In this document: positions 53,101-64,000 of the stretch, one piece after another
Layout of the letters: the number at the start of each line of letters is the position of its first letter
How positions within the stretch are numbered: the stretch's first letter is position 1
Origin: Rhynchopus sp. YZ270_cl-10
Taxonomy: Eukaryota > Euglenozoa > Diplonemea > Diplonemida > Diplonemidae
Direction of reading: 5' to 3'
Assembly (NCBI GenBank): GCA_964035575.1
Contig: OZ037841.1
Location: 1,116,001 to 1,180,000, forward strand
Length of the DNA: 64,000 bases
Translations under genes and position numbers: made by a program
The notes under the pieces: generated by a model
What the model was told of the DNA's origin: nothing
What the model saw: the letters and a program-made list of their open reading frames with translations, nothing else
Databases searched by the model: none

Positions 53101-56100
53101 CATCTGGTGCGACACTGTCACCAGCTGCTGCTAGCCTTGCATGTGGCCTGTATTCCAATACCTGCACGGGGGACATTTGCTGCGACCTCAACTGTGCCCA
53201 CTCTGGCGTTGTATGTGGTGCAGACTCACTCAAACGATTCGATGCTCCAAGCGTCCTCTGCGAGGGCGACCTTAGCATGTGCACGGAAGAGAAATGTTGC
53301 TTCCCGTTGTGCTCAGGCCACACCTGCGAAGCTGGTTACACGGACAAGGCACTAAAGAGTGGCATTGTCTGCGTCGCTGGCACATGCGATGACACCGTTT
53401 GCTGCGACGTGCTCTGTAACAACGCAGCTGTCGATTGTGGATCACTGGACAACATGTACCCGACTTCAATGTGCGGCTCCACTGTGGCCACATGCGACTT
53501 GCAGGTGTGCTGTCGGTCCACATGTGACATGTACACGTGTCCGTCAGGGTTCTCCAAGAATGGCGTCATCGGGATCGAATGTGGTGTGAACGCAAATGAC
53601 TGCATACCTTCTCTCTGCTGCAACGAGATGTGCGACAGCGGGACTGTCGCATGCGGGACAGGACACGAACTGAAGACGGACGCAGCAACCATCGAGTGCA
53701 TTGGTGCCACCTGCACACCTACCACATGCTGTGACCCGATGTGCTCGACACATACCTGCCTGGGAACCAGTGGGTTTGTGGACAAAGCTTCTCCTGCCAC
53801 AATCCGTTGTGAGAACGGGTGTCATGATGAGTTGTGCTGTGACGTGCTCTGCAACAACCCAACCTTCACCTGCACTGCACCACAGACAAAGAAGTCAGAC
53901 GCCAACATGCTGACCTGTGGTGCAACGTCTGCTGCCTGTTCTGCAGATGTGTGTTGCGATGCAACATGTGCCACAGTCACATGTCCAGCTGGTTTCGTTG
54001 ACCTTGCCACAAAACTCACAGTGAAGTGTGGTCTTCCGTCAGGATGTTCGTCTGCCACCTGCTGCGAGGCTGTGTGTTCACACAGCTCAGTCATGTGTCC
54101 GACCGATCGTCTGCTTGTTACATCTCCGTCTTCTGTGAATTGCGGTGGTGACCCGACAAAGTGCACAGCAGATGTGTGCTGCGACTACACATGCACGGGA
54201 TACAACTGTCCTGTTGGACACACTGCACAAATGGATCTTGCAGACATTCCGTGTGGGCTTACTGCAGGCAGCTGCACAGATGCGATGTGTTGCGATCCGA
54301 ACTGCGCTCACAGCAGTGTGACATGCGGGACGAACTTGCAGAAGCGAACTGACGCGTCGTCTGTGGATTGCGATGGTGGCATGCTGTCTGGCTGCACAGA
54401 GGACAAATGCTGTCATCCATTGTGCTCTGGGTACACATGTGGCGTTGGGTTTGTGGACAAGCTGATGACAGGCTCCATTGCTTGCGAGAGTGGGACTTGC
54501 GATGACACCGTTTGCTGCGACGTGTTGTGCAGCAACCCTGGGGTGTCGTGTGGAGCACTGGACAACATGTACCCGACTTCAATGTGCGGCTCCACTGTGG
54601 CCACATGCGACTTGCAGGTGTGCTGTCGGTCCACATGTGACATGTACACGTGTCCGTCAGGGTTCTCCAAGAATGGCGTCATCGGGATCGAATGTGGTGT
54701 GAACGCAAATGACTGCATACCTTCTCTCTGCTGCAACGAGATGTGCGACAGCGGGACTGTCGCATGCGGGACAGGACACGAACTGAAGACGGACGCAGCA
54801 ACCATCGAGTGCATTGGTGCCACCTGCACACCTACCACATGCTGTGACCCGATGTGCTCGACACATACCTGCCTGGGAACCAGTGGGTTTGTGGACAAAG
54901 CTTCTCCTGCCACAATCCGTTGTGAGAACGGGTGTCATGATGAGTTGTGCTGTGACGTGCTGTGCAACAATCCAACCTTCACCTGCACTGCACCACAGAC
55001 AAAGAAGTCAGACGCCAACATGCTGACCTGTGGTGCAACGTCTGCTGCCTGTTCTGCAGATGTGTGTTGCGATGCAACATGTGCCACAGTCACATGCGGG
55101 ACAGGTTTCGTTGACCTTGCCACAAAACTCACAGTGAAGTGTGGTCTTCCCTCAGGCTGTTCTGGTGACACATGTTGTGAGGCTGTGTGTTCACACAGCT
55201 CAGTCATGTGTCCGACCGATCGTCTGCTTGTTACTTCTCCGTCTTCTGTGAAATGTGGTGGTGATGCGACAAAGTGCACAGCAGACGTGTGCTGCGCATA
55301 CACATGTGAAGGTTTCACATGTTCGGATGGACAGTCGCCTCAAATGGACCCAGCGCAGATCAATTGTGGCTTAGGAAGTGGCAGCTGTACCGAAGCTATG
55401 TGTTGTTTCCCGAACTGCGCGCACAATAGTGTTACCTGTGGTCTGCACTCTGAGAAGCGAACTGACGCATCTTCACTTGCTTGTACTGGAGGCACGCTCA
55501 CCGGGTGCACGGAGACGATGTGTTGCCACGCAAAGTGTTCTTCGTATACGTGCGACACAGGATTCATAGACAAAGCTGCCATTGCAGATATAGTTTGTGT
55601 GACCGGTGTGTGTGACAACGCTGTCTGCTGTGACGTGGTGTGCGGTAACCCAGGGGTCACCTGTGCCCCAGGATTGGCCAAGAAGAACGATCAAGACACC
55701 TGTGGTGAGTCTGTAGTTTCATGCGACACAGGTCTCTGCTGCCGCTCCCTGTGCTCCCAGTACACATGCCCCACGGGTTTTATTTCAAACAACATTCTGG
55801 GCCTCGAATGCGGAGGATTGCTATCGGACTGTACACCTTCTCTCTGTTGCATAGAGTACTGTGATAGTGGAAGTGTCACATGTGGGACAGGACACGAACT
55901 GAAGACAGACGCAGCAACTATCAAGTGCGTCGGTCCTACTTGCACACCTACCACATGCTGTGACCCGATGTGCTCAACACACAGCTGTTTGGGAACCAGT
56001 GGGTTTGTGGACAAAGCTTCTCCTGCCACAATCCGTTGTGAGAACGGGTGCGATGATGCGCTGTGCTGTGACGTGCTCTGCAACAACCCAACCTTCACCT

Positions 56101-59100
56101 GCACTGCACCACAGACAAAGAAGTCAGACGCCAACATGCTGACCTGTGGTGCAACGTCTGCTGCCTGTTCTGCAGATGTGTGTTGCGATGCAACATGTGC
56201 CACAGTCACATGTCCAGCTGGTTTCGTTGACCTTGCCACAAAACTCACAGTGAAGTGTGGTCTTCCCTCAGGATGTTCGTCTGCCACCTGCTGCGAGGCT
56301 GTGTGTTCACACAGCTCAGTCATGTGTCCGACCGATCGTCTGCTGGTCACTTCTCCATCTTCTGTGAATTGCGGTGGTGACCCGACAAAGTGCACAGCAG
56401 ACGTGTGCTGCGACTACACATGCACGGGATACAACTGTCCTGTTGGACACACTGCTCAAATGGATCTTGCAGACATTCCGTGTGGGCTTACTGCAGGCAG
56501 CTGCACAGATGCGATGTGTTGCGATCCGAACTGCGCTCACAGCAGTGTGACATGCGGGACGAACTTGCAGAAGCGAACTGACGCGTCGTCTGTGGATTGC
56601 GATGGTGGCATGCTGTCTGGCTGCACAGAGGACAAATGCTGTCATCCATTGTGCTCTGGGTACACATGTGGCGTTGGGTTTGTGGACAAGCTGATGACAG
56701 GCTCCATTGCTTGCGAGAGTGGGACTTGCGATGACACCGTTTGCTGCGACGTGTTGTGCAGCAACCCTGGGGTGTCGTGTGGAGCACTGGACAACATGTA
56801 CGAGATGTTGACCTGCGGTGCCACTGTGGCCACATGCGACTTGCAGGTGTGCTGTCGGTCCACATGTGACATGTACACGTGTCCGTCAGGGTTCTCCAAG
56901 AATGGCGTCATCGGGATCGAATGTGGTGTGAACGCAAATGACTGCATACCTTCTCTCTGCTGCAACGAGATGTGCGACAGCGGGACTGTCGCATGCGGGA
57001 CAGGACACGAACTGAAGACGGACGCAGCAAACATCGAGTGCATTGGTGCCACCTGCACACCTACCACATGCTGTGACCCGATGTGCGCCACACACAGCTG
57101 CGCAGTACCTAGTGGGTTTGTGGACAAAGCTTCTCCTGCCACAATCCGTTGTGAGAACGGGTGTCATGATGAGTTGTGTTGTGACGTGCTGTGCAACAAC
57201 CCAACCTTCACCTGCACTGCACCACAGTTCAAGAAGTCAGACGCCAACATGCTGACCTGTGGTGCAACGTCTGCTGCCTGTTCTGCAGATGTGTGTTGCG
57301 ATGCAACATGTGCCGCAATTACATGTCCAGCTGGTTTCGTTGACCTTGCCACAAAACTCACAGTGAAGTGTGGCCTTCCGTCAGGGTGTTCGTCTGCCAC
57401 CTGCTGCGAGGCTGTGTGTTCACACAGCTCAGTCATGTGTCCGACTGATCGTCTGCTGGTCACTTCTCCATCTTCTGTGAATTGCGGTGGTGACCCGACA
57501 AAGTGCACAGCAGACGTGTGCTGCGACTACACATGTGCAGGATACAGCTGTCCTGTTGGACACACTGCTCAAATGGCTCTTGCAGACATTCGCTGTGGAC
57601 TTACTGCAGGCAGCTGCACAGATGCGATGTGTTGCGATCCGAACTGCGCTCACAGCAGTGTGACATGCGGGACGAACTTGCAGAAGCGGACTGACGCGTC
57701 GTCTGTGGATTGCGATGGTGGCATGCTGTCTGGCTGCACAGAGGACAAATGCTGTCATCCATTGTGCTCTGGGTACACATGTGGCGTTGGGTTTGTGGAC
57801 AAGCTGATGACAGGCTCCATTGCTTGCGAGAGTGGGACTTGCGATGACACCGTTTGCTGCGACGTGTTGTGCAGCAACCCTGGGGTGTCGTGTGGAGCAC
57901 TGGACAACATGTACGAGATGTTGACCTGCGGTGCCACTGTGGCCACATGCGACTTGCAGGTGTGCTGTCGGTCCACATGTGACATGTACACGTGTCCGTC
58001 TGGCTACTCCGATACTGGTGGCACAGGGATCGAATGTGGTGTGAACGCAAATGACTGCATACCTTCTCTCTGCTGCAACGAGATGTGCGACAGCGGGACT
58101 GTCGCATGCGGGACAGGACACGAACTGAAGACAGACGCAGCAACCATCGAGTGCATTGGTGCCACCTGCACACCTACCACATGCTGTGACCCGATGTGCT
58201 CAACACACAGCTGCGCAGTACCTAGTGGGTTTGTGGACAAAGCTTCTCCTGCCACAATCCGTTGTGAGAACGGGTGCGATGATGAGTTGTGCTGTGACGT
58301 GCTGTGCAACAACCCAACCTTCACCTGCACTGCACCACAGACAAAGAAGTCAGACGCCAACATGCTGACCTGTGGTGCAACGTCTGCTGCCTGTTCTGCA
58401 GATGTGTGTTGCGATGCAACATGTGCCGCAATTACATGTCCAGCTGGTTTCGTTGACCTTGCCACAAAACTCACAGTGAAGTGTGGTCTTCCGTCAGGAT
58501 GTTCAGCTAATACCTGCTGCGAGGCTGTGTGTTCACACAGCTCAGTCATGTGTCCGACCGATCGTCTGCTGGTCACTTCTCCATCTTCTGTGAAATGTGA
58601 TGGTGATGAGACGATGTGCACAGCAGACGTGTGCTGCGACTACACATGCACGGGATACAACTGTCCTGTTGGACACACTGCACAAATGGATCCCGCAGAC
58701 ATTCGCTGTGGACTTACTGCAGGCAGCTGCACAGATACACTTTGCTGTGTACTCGTCTCTACCACTGTGCCAGATACGCTAGTACCCGGTAGCACCGCAG
58801 TGCCGTTAACTCTGGTTCCTGGAAGCACTGCTGTTCCAACAGTTTCTCCTCCGACTATTGTACCAGGTGGGTCAGCTGCACCAACCGCAGTGCCGTTAAC
58901 TCTGGTTCCTGGAAGCACTGCTGTTACAACAGTTTCTCCTCCGACTATTGTACCAGGTGGGTCAGCTGCACCAACCGCAGTGCCGTTAACTTTGGTTCCT
59001 GGAAGCACTGCTGTTCCAACAGTTTCTCCTCCGACTATTGTACCAGGTGGGTCAGCTGCACCAACCGCAGTGCCGTTAACTCTGGTTCCTGGAAGCACTG

Positions 59101-62100
59101 CTATTCCAACAGTTTCTCCTCCGACTATTGTACCAGGTGGATCAGCTGCACCAACCGCAGTGCCGTTAACTTTGGTTCCTGGAAGCACTGCTGTTCCAAC
59201 AGTTTCTCCTCCGACTATTGTACCAGGTGGATCAGCTGCACCAACCGCAGTGCCGTTAACTTTGGTTCCTGGAAGCACTGCTGTTCCAACAGTTTCTCCT
59301 CCGACTATTGTACCAGGTGGATCAGCTGCACCAACCGCAGTGCCGTTAACTTTGGTTCCTGGAAGCACTGCTGTTCCAACAGTGTCTCCTCCGACTATTG
59401 TACCAGGTGGTTCAGCTGCACCAACCGCAGTGCCGTTAACTCTGGTTCCTGGAAGCACTGCTGTTCCAACAGTGTCTCCTCCGACTATTGTACCAGGTGG
59501 GTCAGCTGCACCAACCGCAGTGCCGTTAACTTTGGTTCCTGGAAGCACTGCTGTTCCAACAGTTTCTCCTCCGACTATTGTACCAGGTGGATCAGCTGCA
59601 CCAACCGCAGTGCCGTTAACTCTGGTTCCTGGAAGCACTGCTGTTCCAACAGTGTCTCCTCCGACTATTGTACCAGGTGGGTCAGCTGCACCAACCGCAG
59701 TGCCGTTAACTCTGGTTCCTGGAAGCACTGCTGTTCCAACAGTTTCTCCTCCGACTATTGTACCAGGTGGATCAGCTGCACCAACCGCAGTGCCGTTAAC
59801 TCTGGTTCCTGGAAGCACTGCTGTTCCAACAGTGTCTCCTCCGACTATTGTACCAGGTGGGTCAGCTGCACCAACCGCAGTGCCGTTAACTCTGGTTCCT
59901 GGAAGCACTGCTATTCCAACAGTTTCTCCTCCGACTATTGTACCAGGTGGGTCAGCTGCACCAACCGCAGTGCCGTTAACTCTGGTTCCTGGAAGCACTG
60001 CTGTTCCAACAGTTTCTCCTCCGACTATTGTACCAGGTGGGTCAGCTGCACCAACCGCAGTGCCGTTAACTTTGGTTCCTGGAAGCACTGCTGTTCCAAC
60101 AGTGTCTCCTCCGACTATTGTACCAGGTGGTTCAGCTGCACCAACCGCAGTGCCGTTAACTCTGGTTCCTGGAAGCACTGCTGTTCCAACAGTTTCTCCT
60201 CCGACTATTGTACCAGGTGGATCAGCTGCACCAACCGCAGTGCCGTTAACTCTGGTTCCTGGAAGCACTGCTGTTCCAACAGTGTCTCCTCCGACTATTG
60301 TACCAGGTGGGTCAGCTGCACCAACCGCAGTGCCGTTAACTCTGGTTCCTGGAAGCACTGCTGTTCCAACAGTTTCTCCTCCGACTATTGTACCAGGTAG
60401 CACCGTTGCTCCAACAGCAGCACCTGTGGGTGGGGTTGGTGACACCAGTGTGCCGCGTGTTGGTCGCACCTTGGCGCCTGCAGTGACATTTGCGCCACGT
60501 GCGAAGCCTACGCTACAGCCGAGCACTGCTGGGGAAACGGATGTACCCCCTGGGGCCGGTCGGACGGATGCACCGGGTATGACACAAACACCAGCTGCGG
60601 CACGCACAGTGTCACCGAGTGGCCAGCTGACGTTTACACCGGAGGACGTGCGGCGGAGGATGCTGACGTGGGCACCCCTGCCACCGGGCGAGACACGCTC
60701 TCCGTCCTCCCGCATGGTCAAGGTGCAGATCGAAGACAAAGTGGATACCGCACAGGTGCAAGACCCAGACGGTTCCGTGGTTGTGATCACCCTGCAAGCA
60801 GGCGTGACCATGCCGCCTGGTAAGATGAAGGTCCTCGTCAAATGGGACGGTGGCCAGGTGATGAACAGTCCGGAGGCACCTGTCGGCTGCGACGAAGGAG
60901 CCTGTCTTGTAATTGTATGTGCCCCTTGCACCTTGTTAGACGAGTTTGAATGTGAGGTGCATTCCTCTCAACGGCACTGTTGCCCATAATGGTGCAAACA
61001 ACAGTGAAGGTCAAGGAGACACAAACATATAGCAAAGGCTGTCTGATGGCAGCGTGCACTAAATCAACAGATTATCACCAACTTCACCATAAACTAACAC
61101 CCCATTATCCCATTTCGCAGGGCACGCTTCCCTTGGATGACACATACGGGCTGGCTGCGGCTGCAATGAGAAACCAAGATTTCGTGACTGCCGAGGTATC
61201 CCTTTCCCTTCCCTTTCTTTTACCTTAAATTCAAAAAAATGCAAAATAATCTGCCCAACAATTATACTATTTGTCAACGTTGCACAACATCCTGCACCTT
61301 CTCCACGTCAGGCCACAATAGCCTAGGCATACAAAGGCATGTCTGTGTTTGCGATAGGCTCACTCCGCTTTCACAACAAGGAGAACCGACAGCTTCCTTT
61401 TGTCACCTCTCTCCTGCACGCACATCCCACCGTCAGATGGTCCGCAGACGGAACACCTCTTCCCCAATGTTTTGATGAGCGGCCGTTCACTCTTTTTAAT
61501 CCCTTCAACCCCCCCACACTCCCCCCTTCAGGTCATCAACGACAAACTGGTTGTCACCTTCCAGGACAACGCATACCGGGCGTATCTTGCGAAGAGCGAG
61601 GATGTGTCCTTCACCTTAACTTATGATGCAAGCGAGATTGCTGGCTGCGAGGGGACGAGCGGTAACAGCGGGCGCAACCGTGCCGGAGAGGAGTGGCAGA
61701 TGGCATGCGGGTGTGGGGTCTGCAGCACGACCATCTCTGTGGACAGCGAGCCCAACGAGCTGCAGACACCGCCCCTGCAGAACGCTGCTTCGTACAGCAT
61801 CCTTGCGGCCTCCCTTGCTGCTGCGGCAGTCTCGCCTGCTACTGCGGGGGCCCTTGGGAAGCTCTCTATTATCACAACAATGTGCCCCGAAAAAGGCGTA
61901 AAAAACCTCGACCAAACAATCAACCCCCTCGGCCTCAGCCTTGGCGAAGGCAACAACGCCTTCATCAACGGTGCCCTCGTTGCCAGCATCATCATCCAAA
62001 CCTCGCTCCTGCTCATCAGCTTCGCCATCTCCTACTATATGTACCGCAAGCTCGACTACAAACGAATGAAGCACCGCGGCTTCAACACCGTCCTCCCCAC

Positions 62101-63604
62101 CGAAGAGGAAATGGTCCTTGAGGCTGAGTACTCCAAAAAGGGTACCAGAGTGATTCACACCGGGTTGAATAAGGAGGATGTGACGTATTTAGCGGCAAGG
62201 GGAAGGTTCGGGTGGATTTTGATTCCCGCAACCTTTTTATTTGCAGGGGCTGCGCTGTGCAGTGTGTCTGCGTTGATGTATTCTACACCGTTTTATAAAT
62301 TTATTGCGGCGTGCGATATTGTTGTCTTCATTTGTGGGCTTCTTGCGTATGCGACGATGGTGGCTCGCGATACTAAAAAACACTCAATTGTTGAAAATTT
62401 CGACGACCCAACTCGCCCTTGGTACTACAAAATGCTCTGGGGCTGGGCAGAGTGGCGCACCAACCGCGGCCGTGGCCACGGCGCTTGGGTAGAACTGAAC
62501 CACCTTCTCTATGACGGCTACATACACTCTTGCAGGTACTTCCTCACATACGAGCTTCTCATTACCTTTGGCATTGGCGCGGTGGGGGCGTGGTCGCCGC
62601 AAACCTTCGAAGCCTGTTGGATCAAAAGCAGCCTCACCATTGCGCTGTTGGTGGTCTTCCTGCTCTCCCTGCTTCTCCTCCGGCCGTACCTCGCGCCTTA
62701 TGAAAACGTTCTCGAAACCGCCATAGCCGCAGCCGAAGTAGCCATCGCCTCCCTCCTCCTCGTCGCCATGGGGCAGGACAACCCAAACGGCCACTGGTCT
62801 GCAGGGGTTGCCTACCAGGTTACCTTTGCTACGGTGTGGTTGGTAACTGGAAAGGCGATGATGGATATGACAGTCTTCCTCATCGACGAACACGGCCTAT
62901 GGAAGGAAACCCAGGCAGAACTGGAGCCCAAAAAACGGCGGATTTTTGTTGCCCATTTGCTGTGCTGTGGGAACAACATCCCTGGGGAAGGGATGAACGA
63001 CTATGTTGTGCGCTACGAAGACAGCACTGAGAACGTCTCCAACAAATCTGACGATGCCAGCGTCTACAGCCTCTACAATGATGAGAGAGACGGCGAATCC
63101 CCTGAAGAGGTCCTTGGGTTGACCACCACCGAGTTGCCACGACCCCCAAGACGGAGGCACAGTCGGCAGATGAGTTGCTCTTCTTTTACTCAAGAGTTGG
63201 ATGAAAAGAAGTTGCCGTTGTCGCCAGAAAACGGTTCAAATTTGAGTATGTACGCCGCTCCGTTGCCTCCAGCCCGTGCAGGCACCTTAGGATCAAGCGA
63301 TTTGGAGAAAACACTGGAGAAGACTTTGAATGACAGTGCAAAGAAATTGAATCATCAGCAAAGTGCGTTCGGGCGTGGTCGGATGGGGGGTGGGAGGCGT
63401 ATGTCGCAATTCAGCGCAGCCAGCTCGCATGGTGGGTCAAATCAACATAAAGTACCCCTCGGGGTGACCACCTCTTCTGGGTACGATATGAGCGATATTC
63501 GCAGTGGCACCGCAGCCCCCTCACCTCCATCACGGCAACGACGCTTCTCCACAGCAAGCGTCGAAATGCTTGACCTAGGGAGCGACGAGCATATGGCGGT
63601 GTAA
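47154..63604 (+). CDS. Giant cysteine-rich, mucin-linked, multi-pass surface protein, about 5,302 aa
   Basis: Proposed exons are 47154-60914, 61121-61195 and 61532-63604, all phase 0. Reading from the ATG: a signal peptide (GVLLLLLLLGGADG); about 100 six-Cys modules of roughly 37 residues (C-x-C ... C ... C-x4-CC) to residue 3860; then 18 repeats of 30 residues rich in Thr, Pro, Ser and Val, a likely O-glycosylated stalk. A beta-rich membrane-proximal domain follows (VVVITLQAGVTMPPG...DKLVVTFQDNAYRAYL...FTLTYDASEIAGC). It crosses both splice junctions, so the joined frame makes one continuous domain. About seven hydrophobic helices come next (VASIIIQTSLLLISFAISYY to FATVWLVTGKAMM), and last a Ser/Arg-rich cytosolic tail of some 190 residues. 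The role is probably adhesion or sensing at the cell surface. No known family is matched end to end. If unspliced, the first frame would stop at 60989 with no membrane anchor. Confidence 0.8.
47220..58748 (+). repeat. Cysteine-module array with ten-module higher-order units
   Basis: Modules of about 111 bp each encode a six-Cys unit ending T/V-C-C-D. From about 49431 they fall into ten-module units of about 1,104-1,116 bp (start near 49431, 50536, 51646, 52758, 53871, 54985, 56101, 57214; a partial ninth from 58326). Each unit runs in the same module order: TKKSDANM, GFVDLATK, DRLLVTSP, variable, LQKRTDAS, GFVDKL, DNMY, GFSKNG, GHELKTD, GFVDKASP. Before 48760 the modules are divergent. Confidence 0.9.
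58801..60420 (+). repeat. 18 copies of an exact 90-bp minisatellite coding a Thr/Pro stalk
   Basis: The period is exactly 90 bp from 58801 to the last unit at 60331, without indels. The unit encodes VPLTLVPGSTAVPTVSPPTI plus VPGGSAAPTA. Units vary at a few sites: CTCTGG/CTTTGG, GTTTCT/GTGTCT and GGGTCA/GGATCA/GGTTCA. Confidence 0.95.
60915..61120 (+). other. Intron 1 of the giant gene (206 bp)
   Basis: Donor ATT/GTATGT and acceptor TTTCGCAG, phase 0. GTATGT is the same donor as in the amidinotransferase genes. An alternative in-phase donor GTAATT six nt upstream would remove Val-Ile. Confidence 0.75.
61196..61531 (+). other. Intron 2 of the giant gene (336 bp)
   Basis: Donor GAG/GTATCC and a C-rich acceptor CCCCCCTTCAG, phase 0. 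It follows a 75-nt exon coding GTLPLDDTYGLAAAAMRNQD, then FVTAE. Confidence 0.75.
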
Positions 63605-64000
63605 TAGAGGATTTTTTTATGGAATGCGGTTTTTACTCGTCCCTTCTCTGCAAAAATAGCAACTCTCATTGAAAACTGGCAACACCTTTTGTTGTCTATA
63701 CCATTAAAAAGTTTTAGAATGCGGTACCCTGAAGCATTGGTGGGTAGGGGTGTGTGTATGGATGTGATTGTTTTAGATGTGGGATACACAGTGCATGATG
63801 TTCATTTTCAACTTTCTTTTTTTTTTTGTGCGATCTATTTTGCCAGTACATTTTTCTTCTTTGAAAAGAGGAAAATAAAAAATGGTTTTTTTTTTTGTTA
63901 ATTTCTGTCGGGGTTTTCTCAGTTGGGGAGGGGGGGTTTTTTTTTTAGGGGAGGGTTAACTGCCAGGGCACTAGCTAGACTTTTTTTTTTCCGTTTTTTT
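63605..64000. other. 3' flank of the giant gene
   Basis: T and G runs, no gene seen. The 3'-UTR presumably ends in this stretch. Confidence 0.5.

Noticed and set aside
58640-60931. 763-codon open frame on the minus strand
   Set aside because: It is the reverse of the 90-bp coding repeats; a stop-free 90-bp unit stays open for as long as it repeats. The + frame has the signal peptide and splice structure.
61400-61531. Start of a separate membrane-protein gene at 61400
   Set aside because: The first 44 codons are pyrimidine-rich intron-like sequence ending CCTTCAG, and the frame continues naturally from the upstream exon.

Overview
The window looks like nuclear DNA of a unicellular eukaryote. 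Every gene I can support (18) lies on the + strand, spaced by 0.3-5 kb. Each start codon follows, within about 5-60 nt, a pyrimidine-rich stretch and an AG. Introns are few, cis-spliced and begin GTAT. This one-way layout with putative trans-splice acceptors fits a euglenozoan. The presence of ordinary introns and long intergenic DNA points to a diplonemid rather than a kinetoplastid. That assignment is inference: no rRNA, spliced-leader or tRNA gene was found to confirm it.

Layout. 0-17 kb: an FkbM-type methyltransferase, a 1002-aa ubiquitin-like/TPR-like repeat protein, a secreted parallel beta-helix protein, a small membrane protein, a secreted beta-propeller, an anchored helical protein and an F-box/WD40-like protein. 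A 1.3-kb near-perfect palindromic (foldback) element sits at 8.5-9.8 kb. 18-26 kb: three tandem copies of a glycine (L-arginine:glycine) amidinotransferase gene, each with one intron. Exons are almost identical but intron cores are unrelated. 26-40 kb: a Gln-rich protein, a second copy of the foldback element, a five-module zinc-ribbon/half-LIM protein, a ubiquitin-like/BspA-type LRR protein, a kelch protein, an anchored cyclophilin and a four-helix membrane protein. 41-45.5 kb: a gene-free stretch with at least four different inverted-repeat elements. 46 kb: the ribosome-biogenesis methyltransferase EMG1/NEP1. 47-63.6 kb: one giant gene.

The giant gene is the most striking content. Two long open frames (47154-60989 and 61400-63604) join through two introns and a 75-nt micro-exon into one predicted protein of about 5,300 residues. 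It has a signal peptide, about 100 six-cysteine modules organised in ten-module units of about 1.11 kb, 18 exact-length 30-residue Thr/Pro/Ser repeats, a membrane-proximal domain, about seven membrane helices and a basic, Ser-rich tail. It has the architecture of a very large cell-surface receptor or adhesin.

The intergenic DNA is not featureless. It carries several short dispersed repeat families, UUCG-type hairpins, G-rich runs just after stop codons, and low-complexity tracts. No prokaryotic features, CRISPR arrays or virus-like elements were seen.
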